Shown here: positions 8,996 through 19,243 of the stretch, in pieces
Position numbering within the stretch: the first letter of the stretch is position 1
Layout: every line of letters begins with the position of its first letter
DNA from: Turicibacter sp.
GTDB lineage: Bacteria; Bacillota_I; Bacilli_A; MOL361; Turicibacteraceae
Reading direction: 5' to 3'
DNA: 43,118 nucleotides
NCBI GenBank assembly: GCA_009780245.1
Contig: WRAJ01000017.1
Location: forward strand, 1-43,118
Notes under the pieces: generated by a model
The model's input: the letters and a program-made list of their open reading frames with translations, nothing else
What the model was told of the DNA's origin: nothing
The model's database searches: none
Program-made: the position numbers and the translations under genes

Positions 8996-9556
8996 ATGGA
9001 TAGCAAAGCAAAAATTTTAACTGCCGCTCTGACGCTGTTTCGAACAGAAGGCTTTCACGGCACTTCGACAGCAAAGATAGCCAAAGAAGCCGGTGTCTCT
9101 AACGGGACGTTATTTCATCACTTTAAAACAAAGGAAGAGCTAATTAATACGTTGTATTTACAAGAAAAGGAAGCTTATAAGGAGTATGTTTTGAATGAAT
9201 TGCCGGATTTTTCACCGACAAAAAAATACATGCGAACGATGTGGATGAGGTTCCTTCAGCATGATTTGGAACACCTTGAACGTGTGACGTTTAATTCGAT
9301 GTACGCGAATTCTCCTTATATCGATTCACTCAGCAGAGAAGAAGCAAGCCGCTATTTCAGCTTTGTGGTTGAGAATATCGAAAGGCTCATTGAAAACGAA
9401 GTGGTGATAAACAGTCATCCGCGACTTTTGGTTAGCACCTTTTATGCTTCGGTTTTGGCAGCTTATCGTTTTATCAACGATCACGATATTGATAATGAAG
9501 AAGAGCAAAAAGAAATCGCCTTTAGCATGTGGTGGCGATCGGTGGTTAATATATAG
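8996..9556 (+). CDS. TetR/AcrR family transcriptional regulator
   Basis: This 186-residue repressor-type regulator has an N-terminal helix-turn-helix (about residues 22-45, STAKIAKEAGVSNGTLFHHF) followed by KTKEELI, typical of TetR. The C-terminal ligand-binding domain is all-helical and not otherwise recognisable. It is divergent from the MFS remnant/aldo-keto reductase unit and convergent with the intact MFS gene, and three GAGTA-type palindromic sites sit in its upstream region. Likely role: ligand-relieved repression of the exporter and reductase, and of itself. The start follows AGGAG with an 11-base spacer. Confidence 0.88.
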   Translation: MDSKAKILTAALTLFRTEGFHGTSTAKIAKEAGVSNGTLFHHFKTKEELINTLYLQEKEAYKEYVLNELPDFSPTKKYMRTMWMRFLQHDLEHLERVTFNSMYANSPYIDSLSREEASRYFSFVVENIERLIENEVVINSHPRLLVSTFYASVLAAYRFINDHDIDNEEEQKEIAFSMWWRSVVNI

Positions 9557-9582
9557 ACGTTTGAGAGTGTGCGAAACAATAA

Positions 9583-9681
9583 AGTCCCCTCATTTTCTTC
9601 GAAAAACGATAATAGGGGACTTTTTCTGCCTAAGAGCAAACAAAAGCCCATTTTTCGCATCCTCATCGAAAAATGGGCATT
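9583..9681. terminator. Two terminators between convergent tetR and MFS genes
   Basis: AAAGTCCCCT...AGGGGACTTTTT (9583-9626) is a 10-bp stem with a T tail serving tetR. GCCCATTTTTCG...CGAAAAATGGGC (9650-9681) is a 12-bp perfect stem and could serve either direction. Confidence 0.7.
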
Positions 9682-9699
9682 CCCCCCTCTCACTTCACA

Positions 9700-10860
9700 T
9701 CAATACACAGTAGGCATGTCCCCGAAAACGCGCTTGCGCAACAATATCGTTCCGATCAACGAAGCAAAGACAATACCGGCTAAAATCGGATACGGTGCCG
9801 TTAATTCATCGCTGCCAACCAATCTTTGCAACACTTCCATTGCAGGTGTCATCAAAAACACCGAGATATGCGGCGAGGCCATCATCAATGACATCGCAAA
9901 GCGTTGCTGCTTCCCGCTTGTTCGTTTCGAAATGGTCATCATAATAAACGGGAAAATCAACGTCGGTGCCACACCGCCTAGCCAAAAGCCAGCCGTCAAA
10001 ACAATCAGATTGCCGCTTGAAAAAGACACTAGCAAGGCTGCGATCACAATCCAAGACAAACCGATATAAAGCAACTTCCGACCAAGCTTCATATAAAGCT
10101 TTCCAAACAGCGAAGCAAAGACCATGCCCAAGATTGGCTTAACCGCAATAATGGCACTGGAGTTGAACTCACCCCCCACGGCTTCGGTTGCCAAGGCCGG
10201 ATACCGAATATCGATCGCAGCCCCTGCCAATACAATCATCATAATAAACGGCACCGTTAAATAAACGAATAGCGGCATCTTAACAGGTTTACCCTTTTCA
10301 CCACTGTCAGTTTTAACTGGCTCTTCTTCTTTAACTTCCGGCACCACCACATAAAATAAAATGGCCAACACAAACGCAATGCCATAAGGGAGGAAACTAA
10401 AATTCCAACCGAGCATAAACAACGCCCCTGCCGCTAACGTCAATAAACTGCGACCAATTTGCTCCGTCGCGCCACGATACCCCATCAGCGATGCGCGCTC
10501 TTTTTCATCAAATAAAACATTAATATAAGTAATGCCCGGCGTACTGATCAAACCAAGCCCGGTTCCGAGAATGAATCGCCCACCGATAATCAGCGTAAAA
10601 TGCGATGTAAACACGGGAAGCATCCCACCAAAGCCAATCAGAAGCAAGCCAAAAAAGACGGTTTTCTTCAAGCCAATTTTTTCAATGATGATGTTCGAAG
10701 CTAGCACTGAGAATAAAATGGCGATGCTGGAAATCGTTAAAAACATTTCACTTTGTGCCTGTGTTAACTCTAATGTGTCACGAATGGCCGGCAATATGCC
10801 ATTAATGATCGGCGGAGAAATAAAGATGAGTGAGATCGCCAGAACAGCTATTTTTAACAT
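9700..10860 (-). CDS. Major facilitator superfamily transporter
   Basis: This 386-residue, 12-helix permease resembles the CynX/NimT-like branch of the MFS (N-terminal ISPPIINGILPAI, the GLGLISTPGITYIN segment in helix 5, and a charged central loop EVKEEEPVKTDSGEKGK between helices 6 and 7). It lacks the long extra helices of DHA2 pumps. The substrate is unknown; family members import cyanate or export small antimicrobials. It is the full-length parent or paralog of the deleted copy at 8555-8746. The RBS is GGAGG 8-9 bases before the ATG. It is convergent with tetR. Confidence 0.87.
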   Translation of the reverse strand: MLKIAVLAISLIFISPPIINGILPAIRDTLELTQAQSEMFLTISSIAILFSVLASNIIIEKIGLKKTVFFGLLLIGFGGMLPVFTSHFTLIIGGRFILGTGLGLISTPGITYINVLFDEKERASLMGYRGATEQIGRSLLTLAAGALFMLGWNFSFLPYGIAFVLAILFYVVVPEVKEEEPVKTDSGEKGKPVKMPLFVYLTVPFIMMIVLAGAAIDIRYPALATEAVGGEFNSSAIIAVKPILGMVFASLFGKLYMKLGRKLLYIGLSWIVIAALLVSFSSGNLIVLTAGFWLGGVAPTLIFPFIMMTISKRTSGKQQRFAMSLMMASPHISVFLMTPAMEVLQRLVGSDELTAPYPILAGIVFASLIGTILLRKRVFGDMPTVY

Positions 10861-10969
10861 GCTAAAACCTCCGTTTAAACCGCCTATATCGCGCGGTAGC
10901 TTTGAAATGATACCACCTCAGCCATCGGAAAGCAAGCTTTATCGTGAAATTATCACCGCACAATTTTCG

Positions 10970-10998
10970 TTGAAACGCACAAAATCTTATGGTATAAT
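10970..10998 (+). promoter_or_regulatory. Promoter of the first 6-phospho-beta-glucosidase
   Basis: TTGAAA (10970-10975), 17 bp, TATAAT (10993-10998) with an extended TGG before the -10, about 36 bp upstream of the start codon. No antiterminator (LicT/BglG-type RAT) hairpin was seen before the gene. Confidence 0.7.
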
Positions 10999-11027
10999 TA
11001 AGACATCGTTTTCAAAAAAAGGAGTGA

Positions 11028-12467
<1,440 letters not shown>

Positions 12468-12474
12468 TTTTTAC

Positions 12475-12501
12475 AGGGCGCTCTTTTGAGGTGCCCTTTT
12501 C
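12475..12501 (+). terminator. Terminator between the GH1 gene and the HAD phosphatase
   Basis: GGGCGCTC pairs with GAGGTGCCC (one bulge) around TTTT and is followed by TTTTC. It lies eight bases after the GH1 stop and may only attenuate readthrough into the phosphatase genes. Confidence 0.6.
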
Positions 12502-12521
12502 TTATGCATGGAGGTGCTACA

Positions 12522-13304
12522 ATGTCAAACATTAAACTGATTGTCACTGACTTAGACGAAACATTACTAACAACGGATAAAAAAATCACTGAGCGAACCA
12601 TTGAAACCATCGAAAAATGCCGGGCAAAAGGCATTAAATTCGTCCCAGCGACGGCGCGTGCCATTCGCATTCTGGAGAAATTAGCCTTAACAAAAGGCTT
12701 ATCGTACGATGCCTTGATCACCTTAAACGGCAGCCGCGCTTACCTCGATGGCGAATTGATCTACCACAAAGGCATGACCCCTGCCGAGCGCGACGCTGCG
12801 ATCCCTCCTATTCGCAAGACGTTCCCAGGCTTCGGATTATCCGTTGACATTCATGGGATAAGCTATGCCGATCATGACTTATCACAATGGGAAGATGATT
12901 TTGTTTGGACAACCGATTTTACCGACTTACCTGATGAAATCGCGGATCGTATGATCATGCACTTGCAGGATCAAGCAAACCTGAGCAAGTTGGAAGCCGT
13001 TCTTCCTGATTATTTATACGCACATTTAGTCGAGGGTACGCCGCTTACACGCATCTTGCACAAAGGGGTATCCAAAGCCCATGCGATTAAGCACGTCTGC
13101 GACATGTGGGGAATTAAGCCAGAAGAGATCGTTGTTTTTGGAGACGACCACAACGATATTCAGATGTTCGAATTTGCTGGTCATGCGGTGGCAGTCGCGA
13201 ACGCTGTTGATGAGCTAAAAGCCATTGCAACAGACACAACACTTGACAACAATCACGATGGGGTCGCCGTCTGGCTAGAAAAACACGTTTTAGGAGCTGA
13301 ATAA
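12522..13304 (+). CDS. Cof-type HAD-IIB sugar-phosphate phosphatase
   Basis: This hydrolase of about 260 residues has the HAD catalytic motif I DLDETLL near residue 11, the Cof-type cap, and motif IV VVFGDDHNDIQMFEFAG. The family dephosphorylates sugar phosphates and related metabolites. The frame is open further upstream, but ATG 12522 follows GGAGGTGCTACA and begins the domain, so I start there. It precedes three histidine phosphatases with almost no gaps, forming a four-gene phosphatase cluster downstream of a 6-phospho-beta-glucosidase. Confidence 0.88.
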   Translation: MSNIKLIVTDLDETLLTTDKKITERTIETIEKCRAKGIKFVPATARAIRILEKLALTKGLSYDALITLNGSRAYLDGELIYHKGMTPAERDAAIPPIRKTFPGFGLSVDIHGISYADHDLSQWEDDFVWTTDFTDLPDEIADRMIMHLQDQANLSKLEAVLPDYLYAHLVEGTPLTRILHKGVSKAHAIKHVCDMWGIKPEEIVVFGDDHNDIQMFEFAGHAVAVANAVDELKAIATDTTLDNNHDGVAVWLEKHVLGAE

Positions 13305-13305
13305 T

Positions 13306-13896
13306 TTGAAAAAAACATTATATTTAATGCGTCACGGGCAAACCGTGTTTAATGCGCGCGACATGGTGCAAGGGTTTTGCGATTCACCGTTAACCGAGTT
13401 AGGACAGCGCCAACCGCTTTATGCTAAGCGTTGGTTTGAAGATCATAACGTTGCGTTCGATCACGCCTACTCATCAACGCAAGAAAGAGCTTCTGACACT
13501 TTGGAACTAATTACCGATCTGCCGTACGAGCGGCTAAAGGGCATTAAAGAAATGAACTTCGGGAAGTTCGAAGGTGGCCCTAATCATGAAATGCGCAAAA
13601 TCGGTTTTGGCGAGGATCGCGATGCTCTGATCCCGTTCGGCGGCGAAAGCTGGTACGCGGTGCAAGACCGTGCCGTCCGTGCCTTAACAGAAGTCATGGA
13701 AAAGGACGATCACCAAACGGTATTGGCTGTGAGTCACGGCTGTACCATCTTTGCTTTCACCCATAAATGGTTCCCAGAAGCCACATGGGAAATCCTTAAA
13801 ATGACCAACTGTGTCATTTTGAAATTCGAATACGAAGACGGTGTCTTCACGTTTAACTACGCCGTCGATCACGACTTTGATCGACCATTAGACTAA
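13306..13896 (+). CDS. Histidine phosphatase family protein (phosphoglycerate mutase-like), copy 1
   Basis: This 196-residue branch-1 histidine phosphatase carries the catalytic motif LMRHGQTVFN near the N-terminus and a second histidine in AVSHGCTIFAF. It uses a TTG start one base after the HAD stop, with AGGAG nine bases upstream. It is the most divergent of three tandem copies: the GWTDSPLTELG segment of the other two reads GFCDSPLTELG here, and the GEAEALH loop is replaced by GGPNHEMRK. Substrate unknown; the family includes sugar-phosphate and broad-specificity phosphatases. It is probably one operon with its neighbours. Confidence 0.87.
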   Translation: MKKTLYLMRHGQTVFNARDMVQGFCDSPLTELGQRQPLYAKRWFEDHNVAFDHAYSSTQERASDTLELITDLPYERLKGIKEMNFGKFEGGPNHEMRKIGFGEDRDALIPFGGESWYAVQDRAVRALTEVMEKDDHQTVLAVSHGCTIFAFTHKWFPEATWEILKMTNCVILKFEYEDGVFTFNYAVDHDFDRPLD

Positions 13897-13909
13897 GGAG
13901 TTGTTTGTG

Positions 13910-14521
13910 ATGAAAAAAACATTATACATTGTACGCCACGGACAAACCGTGTTTAACTTGCGCGAGAAAATCCAAGGCTGGACCGATTCGCCGTTAACAG
14001 AGCTCGGCCGTCGCCAACCGCTTTACGCGAAAAAATGGTTCGCAGATAACAGGGTGACGTTTACACACGCCTATTCTTCAACGTCAGAGCGGGCATCGGA
14101 TACGTTAGAACTTATTACCGACATGCCGTATGAACGATTAAAAGGGATTAAAGAGCGCAATTTTGGAAAGTTTGACGGGGAAGCTGAGGCGCTTCACATC
14201 GCTTCGCCGCCGTTTGGTGATGCGTACGAGCCACACGGTGGGGAGTCGGACGATACGTTCATTGGGCGGGTTAACAAAACGTTTACTGACATGATGGAAA
14301 AGGACGGTCATGATTCGGTATTGGCCGTTGCGCATGCGGGGGTTTGCGGTTTTTTCACGTATTATTGGAAGCCGGAGATGATCACGCATTTCGGCAAGAA
14401 TAAATCGGCAAGTGCCAAGCATTCGAAAATGCAAAATTGTTGTATTTTGAAGTACGAGTACGAGGATGGGAAGTTTGACTTCATTGAACTCGTCAATCAC
14501 GATTTCGACCAACCATTATAA
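13910..14521 (+). CDS. Histidine phosphatase family protein, copy 2
   Basis: This protein of about 203 residues has the catalytic motif IVRHGQTVFN and second histidine segment AVAHAGVCGFF. It is very similar to copy 3, with long identical runs in the first 120 residues. The copies differ mainly near the C-terminus, where this one carries a basic insert (FGKNKSASAKHSKMQ). The start at ATG 13910 follows AAGGAG by nine bases. It is a product of recent tandem duplication. Confidence 0.87.
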   Translation: MKKTLYIVRHGQTVFNLREKIQGWTDSPLTELGRRQPLYAKKWFADNRVTFTHAYSSTSERASDTLELITDMPYERLKGIKERNFGKFDGEAEALHIASPPFGDAYEPHGGESDDTFIGRVNKTFTDMMEKDGHDSVLAVAHAGVCGFFTYYWKPEMITHFGKNKSASAKHSKMQNCCILKYEYEDGKFDFIELVNHDFDQPL

Positions 14522-14544
14522 GAAAAAGGAGTTGTTTTAACCCG

Positions 14545-15135
14545 ATGAAAAAGACACTTTACATCATGCGTCACGGACAAACGGTATTTAACTTACGTGA
14601 GAAAATTCAAGGCTGGACCGACTCACCCTTGACCGAGTTGGGCCGCCGCCAGCCCCTTTATGCTAAGAAATGGTTCGCGGATAACGGGATTTCGTTTTCA
14701 CACGCTTACTGTTCAACTTCAGAACGCGCATCAGATACGTTGGAGCTTGTCACCGATATGCCTTATGAGCGTTTGAAAGGCATTAAAGAACGGAACTTTG
14801 GAAAATTCGACGGCGAAGCTGAGGCGTTACATCTTGGGTCACCACCGTTTGGTAATGTTTATGAACCACACGGTGGCGAATCAGACGATACCCATATTGG
14901 GCGGGTTAAAAAAACGTTCCTTGACATGATGGAGCGGGATGACCATGAATCGGTTTTAGCCGTTGCGCATGCGGGGGTTTGCTGGTTTTTTACGTATGAC
15001 ACGCACCCTGAGCTTTATGAGGGGGATGACATGCCGGTGATGCATAATTGTTGTATTTTGGAGTACGTTTATGAAGACGGGAGATTCACGTTGGTGCGTC
15101 ATATTAATCATGATTTTGATTTACCGTTAGAGTAA
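14545..15135 (+). CDS. Histidine phosphatase family protein, copy 3
   Basis: This 196-residue protein has the catalytic motif IMRHGQTVFN and second histidine in AVAHAGVCWFF. It is the closest relative of copy 2. The GGAG site lies 13 bases before the ATG, rather far, so expression may be lower or depend on coupling. It is the last gene of the phosphatase cluster and is followed at once by a strong terminator. Confidence 0.87.
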   Translation: MKKTLYIMRHGQTVFNLREKIQGWTDSPLTELGRRQPLYAKKWFADNGISFSHAYCSTSERASDTLELVTDMPYERLKGIKERNFGKFDGEAEALHLGSPPFGNVYEPHGGESDDTHIGRVKKTFLDMMERDDHESVLAVAHAGVCWFFTYDTHPELYEGDDMPVMHNCCILEYVYEDGRFTLVRHINHDFDLPLE

Positions 15136-15136
15136 G

Positions 15137-15182
15137 AAAAAAATTGCGTTTCACTCATCCAAAGTGAAACGCAATTTTTTTA
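15137..15182. terminator. Bidirectional terminator between phosphatase cluster and ABC permease
   Basis: AAAAAATTGCGTTTCACT pairs with AGTGAAACGCAATTTTTT around a short loop (CATCCAA). It can serve the plus-strand phosphatases and the minus-strand permease. A closely related stem (TTGCGTTTCACTC) ends the nitroreductase gene near 24360-24393. Confidence 0.85.
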
Positions 15183-15190
15183 GTCGCGCT

Positions 15191-17332
15191 TCATCCCCTA
15201 TCCAATACCCGTTTTGTTTGCACATATGAAAGGATAAAATAAATCAGATACACAACGACAACCCATAGAAAGGTGATGGACATCGCACGCACAATGTGAT
15301 TAAAATCAATGCCCGCAGGACTGTCTCCTATTTCACCGGCAAAAACAGGCAACAATATTTGCAACGCAAAAAAGCTGTGCAGAGATGCGAGGGTTAAAGG
15401 AATCAAAAAGTAAGCAATGCCTTGTGCTAGTAATGAACGACTACGCATCTGATCATCAACACCGAGTTGCAAGAGGGTTGCGTATCTTTTCTTACTTTCT
15501 ACCACGTCAATCATTTGCTGTAAAAATAAAATCGTTAAGCTCACCAGCAAAAATATCCCACCGATATACAAAGTAGCAAACGTCAAGAAGATCGACATCA
15601 AATTACTATTCACACGAATCCAGTTGGTGGTTGTGACATTAAACATATTATTATTAGTGGTATGGAAAATGTCATACTCTGTCGGGTTCCAACCGCCTGA
15701 CGGTATCGTCCTTGCAAACTCCCAGAAAATAGGCTCTGCAACGTGAGCCTCAACGTTAAAATCAAACAAAAAGTGATTTCTTTCGCGTCCTATTATGCCG
15801 CCACTTGAATGAACAAACGGCATATCACTTAAATCAAGACTGGGCGGGAATACCAATACCACTTGATCAAAAATCAAAATTTGATCACTCGTTACCAAAA
15901 GATTTTCTGACACAACCACCAATACTAGATCAAATGTTTCTTCAACAATATGATCTCTACTAACCCAATTTTCAAAATAAGTCACTGTGATTTGTTCTTT
16001 CAAGAGGTAAGTGTCATCCAGATCTAAGCCTGATACTAGTAGTAATATTTCATTACTAGCCGGCGTAGGTAATGGTGTATTGTGAAAATCAAAAATCGCA
16101 CTCACATCTTCGTATGCAAACCCATTAATCCAATCGATCCAACCTTGCACTTCAATGTCAACGATTGAATCAATGCGCGTACCAGACAGTTCAAATTCAC
16201 GCAATAAAAAGACTTCATCCACCACTTCTAATGCATCAAAGTTAGGCGTATGACGAACAGAAACCGTTCCATCAAAAGGGCGATCAGTGTACACCATGGC
16301 ATTCGCTCCCATTAATACCGTACCACGCCCTGCTACAAGCATGAAGATACTAACGGTCATCATCAACGTAATGAAGGATAGCGATAACCAGTTTAAATGT
16401 AGTCTGCGTGTTAGTTGTCGTAACGTGAAAACATTTAGTCCGTAAAAAGTAATTTTCTTACACCGCTTAACGATAAACGCCAAAACGCCTGCTAAGCTTA
16501 AAAAGAAAGCAAAGACACCTACGACTAATCCGCTGAATGCTAACATGAGAGAGGCGCCACTTAAAGAAGAACTCGCCTCACTCACTGGCAGGCCGTCTTC
16601 TGTAAAAGAGACGTCAAAGTTAAGACCAAACAAATCATCTAAGTCCAAAGTGAGCGTTGTAAATACCCAATACCCAAAGCCTACAAGTGCCAAAATAAAA
16701 GCTCCCCCACTTAAGATACCAAAAAATTTAGAGAAATTGACCTGCTTACTACTTCCACTAAGCAAATGAAGGATTTTCGACCTAGAGACGGTTGCCACAT
16801 TCACAATGCTAACACTCAAAAATACGAAACCAAAATAGAGGGTCGTCCTGAATACAACACCCCAACTAAAGACAAAAGTTAAGCCAGGGATGTAAACACC
16901 AAGAAAGTGAAAGATCATAACACTCATCAACTGGGATAAAGGCACCCCTAAGCCAATACCGACAACGATGGCTAACACAGCAATCAAAAACGTTTCCCCG
17001 AATAAAATTTTAGCGACATCTGTCCGGTCCATGCCGAGCGTTAAATAAACACCTAATTCTTTTTCACGGCGCTTGATGAGGAAGCTATTCCCATAGATGA
17101 TTAAGAAAATCAATAACACAGAAACGAAGGCTGAGATCGCCGTCATTGCCGCTTCAATATTAGCAGTGAAATGCTCCGGCGCTCGAAACAAAATACTTTC
17201 TAAAAAGCTTTGATTAGCTAGTGAATTGAACACGTAAAAAATGGTAACGGAGATAATCAATGTCCCGAAATAAAGGGCATAGTCTCTTAAACTCCGACGC
17301 ATATTTCGGATAGATAGCTTAGATAACATCAT
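15191..17332 (-). CDS. BceB-type ABC transporter permease
   Basis: This 713-residue permease has ten predicted helices: one N-terminal, two FtsX-type three-helix blocks (about 60-190 and 590-705) and others between, with a long extracytoplasmic region between helices 7 and 8 (about residues 340-580). This is the peptide-antibiotic sensing and resistance permease class (BceB/VraG). Its N-terminus SKLSIRNMRRSLRDY is typical. It overlaps the ATPase gene by 14 bp and belongs to the four-gene module RR-HK-ATPase-permease. The likely role is sensing and detoxifying cell-wall-active peptides bound to lipid II cycle intermediates; the specific ligand cannot be read. Confidence 0.9.
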   Translation of the reverse strand: MMLSKLSIRNMRRSLRDYALYFGTLIISVTIFYVFNSLANQSFLESILFRAPEHFTANIEAAMTAISAFVSVLLIFLIIYGNSFLIKRREKELGVYLTLGMDRTDVAKILFGETFLIAVLAIVVGIGLGVPLSQLMSVMIFHFLGVYIPGLTFVFSWGVVFRTTLYFGFVFLSVSIVNVATVSRSKILHLLSGSSKQVNFSKFFGILSGGAFILALVGFGYWVFTTLTLDLDDLFGLNFDVSFTEDGLPVSEASSSLSGASLMLAFSGLVVGVFAFFLSLAGVLAFIVKRCKKITFYGLNVFTLRQLTRRLHLNWLSLSFITLMMTVSIFMLVAGRGTVLMGANAMVYTDRPFDGTVSVRHTPNFDALEVVDEVFLLREFELSGTRIDSIVDIEVQGWIDWINGFAYEDVSAIFDFHNTPLPTPASNEILLLVSGLDLDDTYLLKEQITVTYFENWVSRDHIVEETFDLVLVVVSENLLVTSDQILIFDQVVLVFPPSLDLSDMPFVHSSGGIIGRERNHFLFDFNVEAHVAEPIFWEFARTIPSGGWNPTEYDIFHTTNNNMFNVTTTNWIRVNSNLMSIFLTFATLYIGGIFLLVSLTILFLQQMIDVVESKKRYATLLQLGVDDQMRSRSLLAQGIAYFLIPLTLASLHSFFALQILLPVFAGEIGDSPAGIDFNHIVRAMSITFLWVVVVYLIYFILSYVQTKRVLDRG

Positions 17333-18095
17333 GCTGATCGCCTCCTAAGAGGGTTACAACTTCAATAATACGATCAAAAAACTGTCTTCTTGTTTCGCTT
17401 TGTCCTTTGATAAGCTCTTTGAACATTTTGCCGTCTTTGATAAACATAATGCGCTTGGCGTAACTGGCTGAAAAAGTATCGTGGGTCACCATCAAAATGG
17501 TTTTGTTTAAATCCTGGTTCAAGAACGTCAAGGTCTCCATGAACGTCCGAGCTGATTTTGAATCAAGTGCCCCCGTTGGCTCATCCGCCAAAATTAAATC
17601 GGGTTCCGTCACGATCGCCCTAGCACTTGCTGCCCGTTGCTTTTGTCCACCTGAGATTTGATTCGGAAATTTATCCAACGTTGCTTCAATCCCAAGTGTT
17701 TTCGCCACCTTTTCGACTTTTTCATCGATGACTTTCGGGCTAATTTTTAGAATGGTCAAAGCTAACGCAATGTTTTCCCTCACGGTTAAGGTGTCAACAA
17801 GGTTAAAATCTTGGAAAATAAAACCTAATTTTTCACGACGAAATTTCGCTAGCTCTCGTTCTTTTAAATCGGTAATGGACCTCTCACGCAACCAAATATT
17901 ACCGGAAGTTAGGTGGTCAATCGTGGCAATGCAGTTCAGAATCGTTGTTTTTCCAGAACCAGATGCTCCCATGATACCAACGAATTCCCCTTCGTTGATG
18001 TCAAAGGTAATATTGTGAACGGCTTTTGTCACGTTTTTGTCGTTGCCGTAATACTTTTGCACGTTTTTTACTTTCAGAATGGGTGTTGTAGTCAT
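17319..18095 (-). CDS. BceA-type ABC transporter ATP-binding protein
   Basis: This ATPase of about 258 residues has Walker A GASGSGKTT, Q-loop FQDFNLVDTLTV, signature ISGGQKQRAASARAI (leading Ile where Leu is usual), Walker B LILADEPTGALDSKS and the H-loop histidine in MVTHD. This matches the MacB/BceA class partnered with FtsX-type permeases. I place the start at ATG 18095, nine bases after AGGAG, rather than at the in-frame TTG 18104. It sits 134 bp downstream of the kinase gene, with its own promoter region and a BceR-like site between. Confidence 0.92.
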   Translation of the reverse strand: MTTTPILKVKNVQKYYGNDKNVTKAVHNITFDINEGEFVGIMGASGSGKTTILNCIATIDHLTSGNIWLRERSITDLKERELAKFRREKLGFIFQDFNLVDTLTVRENIALALTILKISPKVIDEKVEKVAKTLGIEATLDKFPNQISGGQKQRAASARAIVTEPDLILADEPTGALDSKSARTFMETLTFLNQDLNKTILMVTHDTFSASYAKRIMFIKDGKMFKELIKGQSETRRQFFDRIIEVVTLLGGDQHDVI

Positions 18096-18185
18096 GACGT
18101 TCAACTCCTGCTTTTTAGGTTTCGAGTATAGTTTTATTGTAACATAGCGGAGCCTGTACTGCCTGCGTTTTAGCTAACAAAAATC

Positions 18186-18199
18186 TAACACTTTTGTCA
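18186..18199. promoter_or_regulatory. BceR-like operator upstream of the ABC genes
   Basis: On the minus strand TGACA-AAAG-TGTTA matches the TNACA-N4-TGTNA inverted repeat known for BceR-type regulators. It lies about 90 bp upstream of the ATPase start, between the kinase and transporter genes, where Bce modules normally carry the inducible promoter. A TACAAT -10-like element follows about 50 bp downstream. Confidence 0.55.
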
Positions 18200-18229
18200 C
18201 ATAAAGAAAAACCTAGTGGTCAACTGGGT

Positions 18230-19243
18230 TCACGATTTCCTAAAATACATATCGCTTATTGGAAAAGTTAATCCAACCAATGTGCCTACACCAACCTCTG
18301 ACGTTACCTCGATGTGAATGCCCATTTGTTCACACATTTTCTTACACAAATATAAGCCTATTCCCGTTGATTTTTCAAAACGTCGCCCATTCTCACCAGT
18401 AAATCCTTTATCAAAAATTCGCGATAAATCGTGAGTTGGAATTCCCACACCATGATCTTGCACATAAAGAGTAATGGAAGCCGCTTTTGATACGGTATAG
18501 CAGATTAATTTGGGTTGGTCTACCATGTATTTGACTGCGTTTGAAACGATCTGATTCAGAATAAAAACAAGCCATTTTTGATCACTGAATACCGTTCCTG
18601 AAACGTCGTCAATGTCTAAATCAATCTTCTTTTCAGCGAAACTTTTCACGTGTTCTCTGAGCGCTTGCCCGATTACTTGTCTGATATCAAGCTCTTTCAA
18701 AACAAAATCTTTCTCTACGCTATTGCTTCTTGCATAGAAAAGTGCTTGCGTTAAGTAATCTTCAACCTTATCTAACTCGTCACCAATGTTTTTTGCTGTT
18801 GTGCTGCCATCGTTATCAATCATCAACCTTGCTGAAGCAATCGGTGTCTTAATTTCATGAATCCACAATTCTAAGTAATCACGATACTCTTCCATTAGTC
18901 GTGCGTATTCATTCACGTTCGTTGTCATCGATTTCCCCGTTTCCATCAAAATATGACGCAATATTTTCCCCTCAACAAAGTCAGTTTCAGGTATCATTTC
19001 AGTAATCAAATATTTCTCATTAAGTTGGTCTAACAAACGATTCATTTTATCGTAAAATCGACGTTGCTTTGCAAAATCAATTCCAATGAAAATCCCAAGA
19101 CACAACAAGAGCAAAACATAATAACTCAGCAAGATAAAAGCAGGTATTTCGAACGCAAAAAATAGGATCGAAATACAAACATTCGACCCTGCAATCAGCC
19201 CTAAATATAAAGCGCGACTTTTTAAATAATCGCTTAATGTCAT
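18230..19243 (-). CDS. BceS-type intramembrane-sensing histidine kinase
   Basis: This 337-residue kinase has two N-terminal helices (about 12-32 and 35-57) and almost no extracytoplasmic loop, the mark of intramembrane-sensing kinases that rely on the partner ABC transporter for ligand detection. The H-box is LWIHEIKTP with His129. The ATPase domain shows NQIVSNAVKY, DHGVGIP and GIGLYLCKKM. Its start overlaps the end of the response regulator gene by four bases, giving tight coupling. Confidence 0.92.
   Translation of the reverse strand: MTLSDYLKSRALYLGLIAGSNVCISILFFAFEIPAFILLSYYVLLLLCLGIFIGIDFAKQRRFYDKMNRLLDQLNEKYLITEMIPETDFVEGKILRHILMETGKSMTTNVNEYARLMEEYRDYLELWIHEIKTPIASARLMIDNDGSTTAKNIGDELDKVEDYLTQALFYARSNSVEKDFVLKELDIRQVIGQALREHVKSFAEKKIDLDIDDVSGTVFSDQKWLVFILNQIVSNAVKYMVDQPKLICYTVSKAASITLYVQDHGVGIPTHDLSRIFDKGFTGENGRRFEKSTGIGLYLCKKMCEQMGIHIEVTSEVGVGTLVGLTFPISDMYFRKS

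Noticed and set aside
9569..10069. 166-codon plus-strand ORF opposite the MFS transporter
   Set aside because: It is the antisense shadow of the transporter gene and of the tetR terminator; no codon or domain support.
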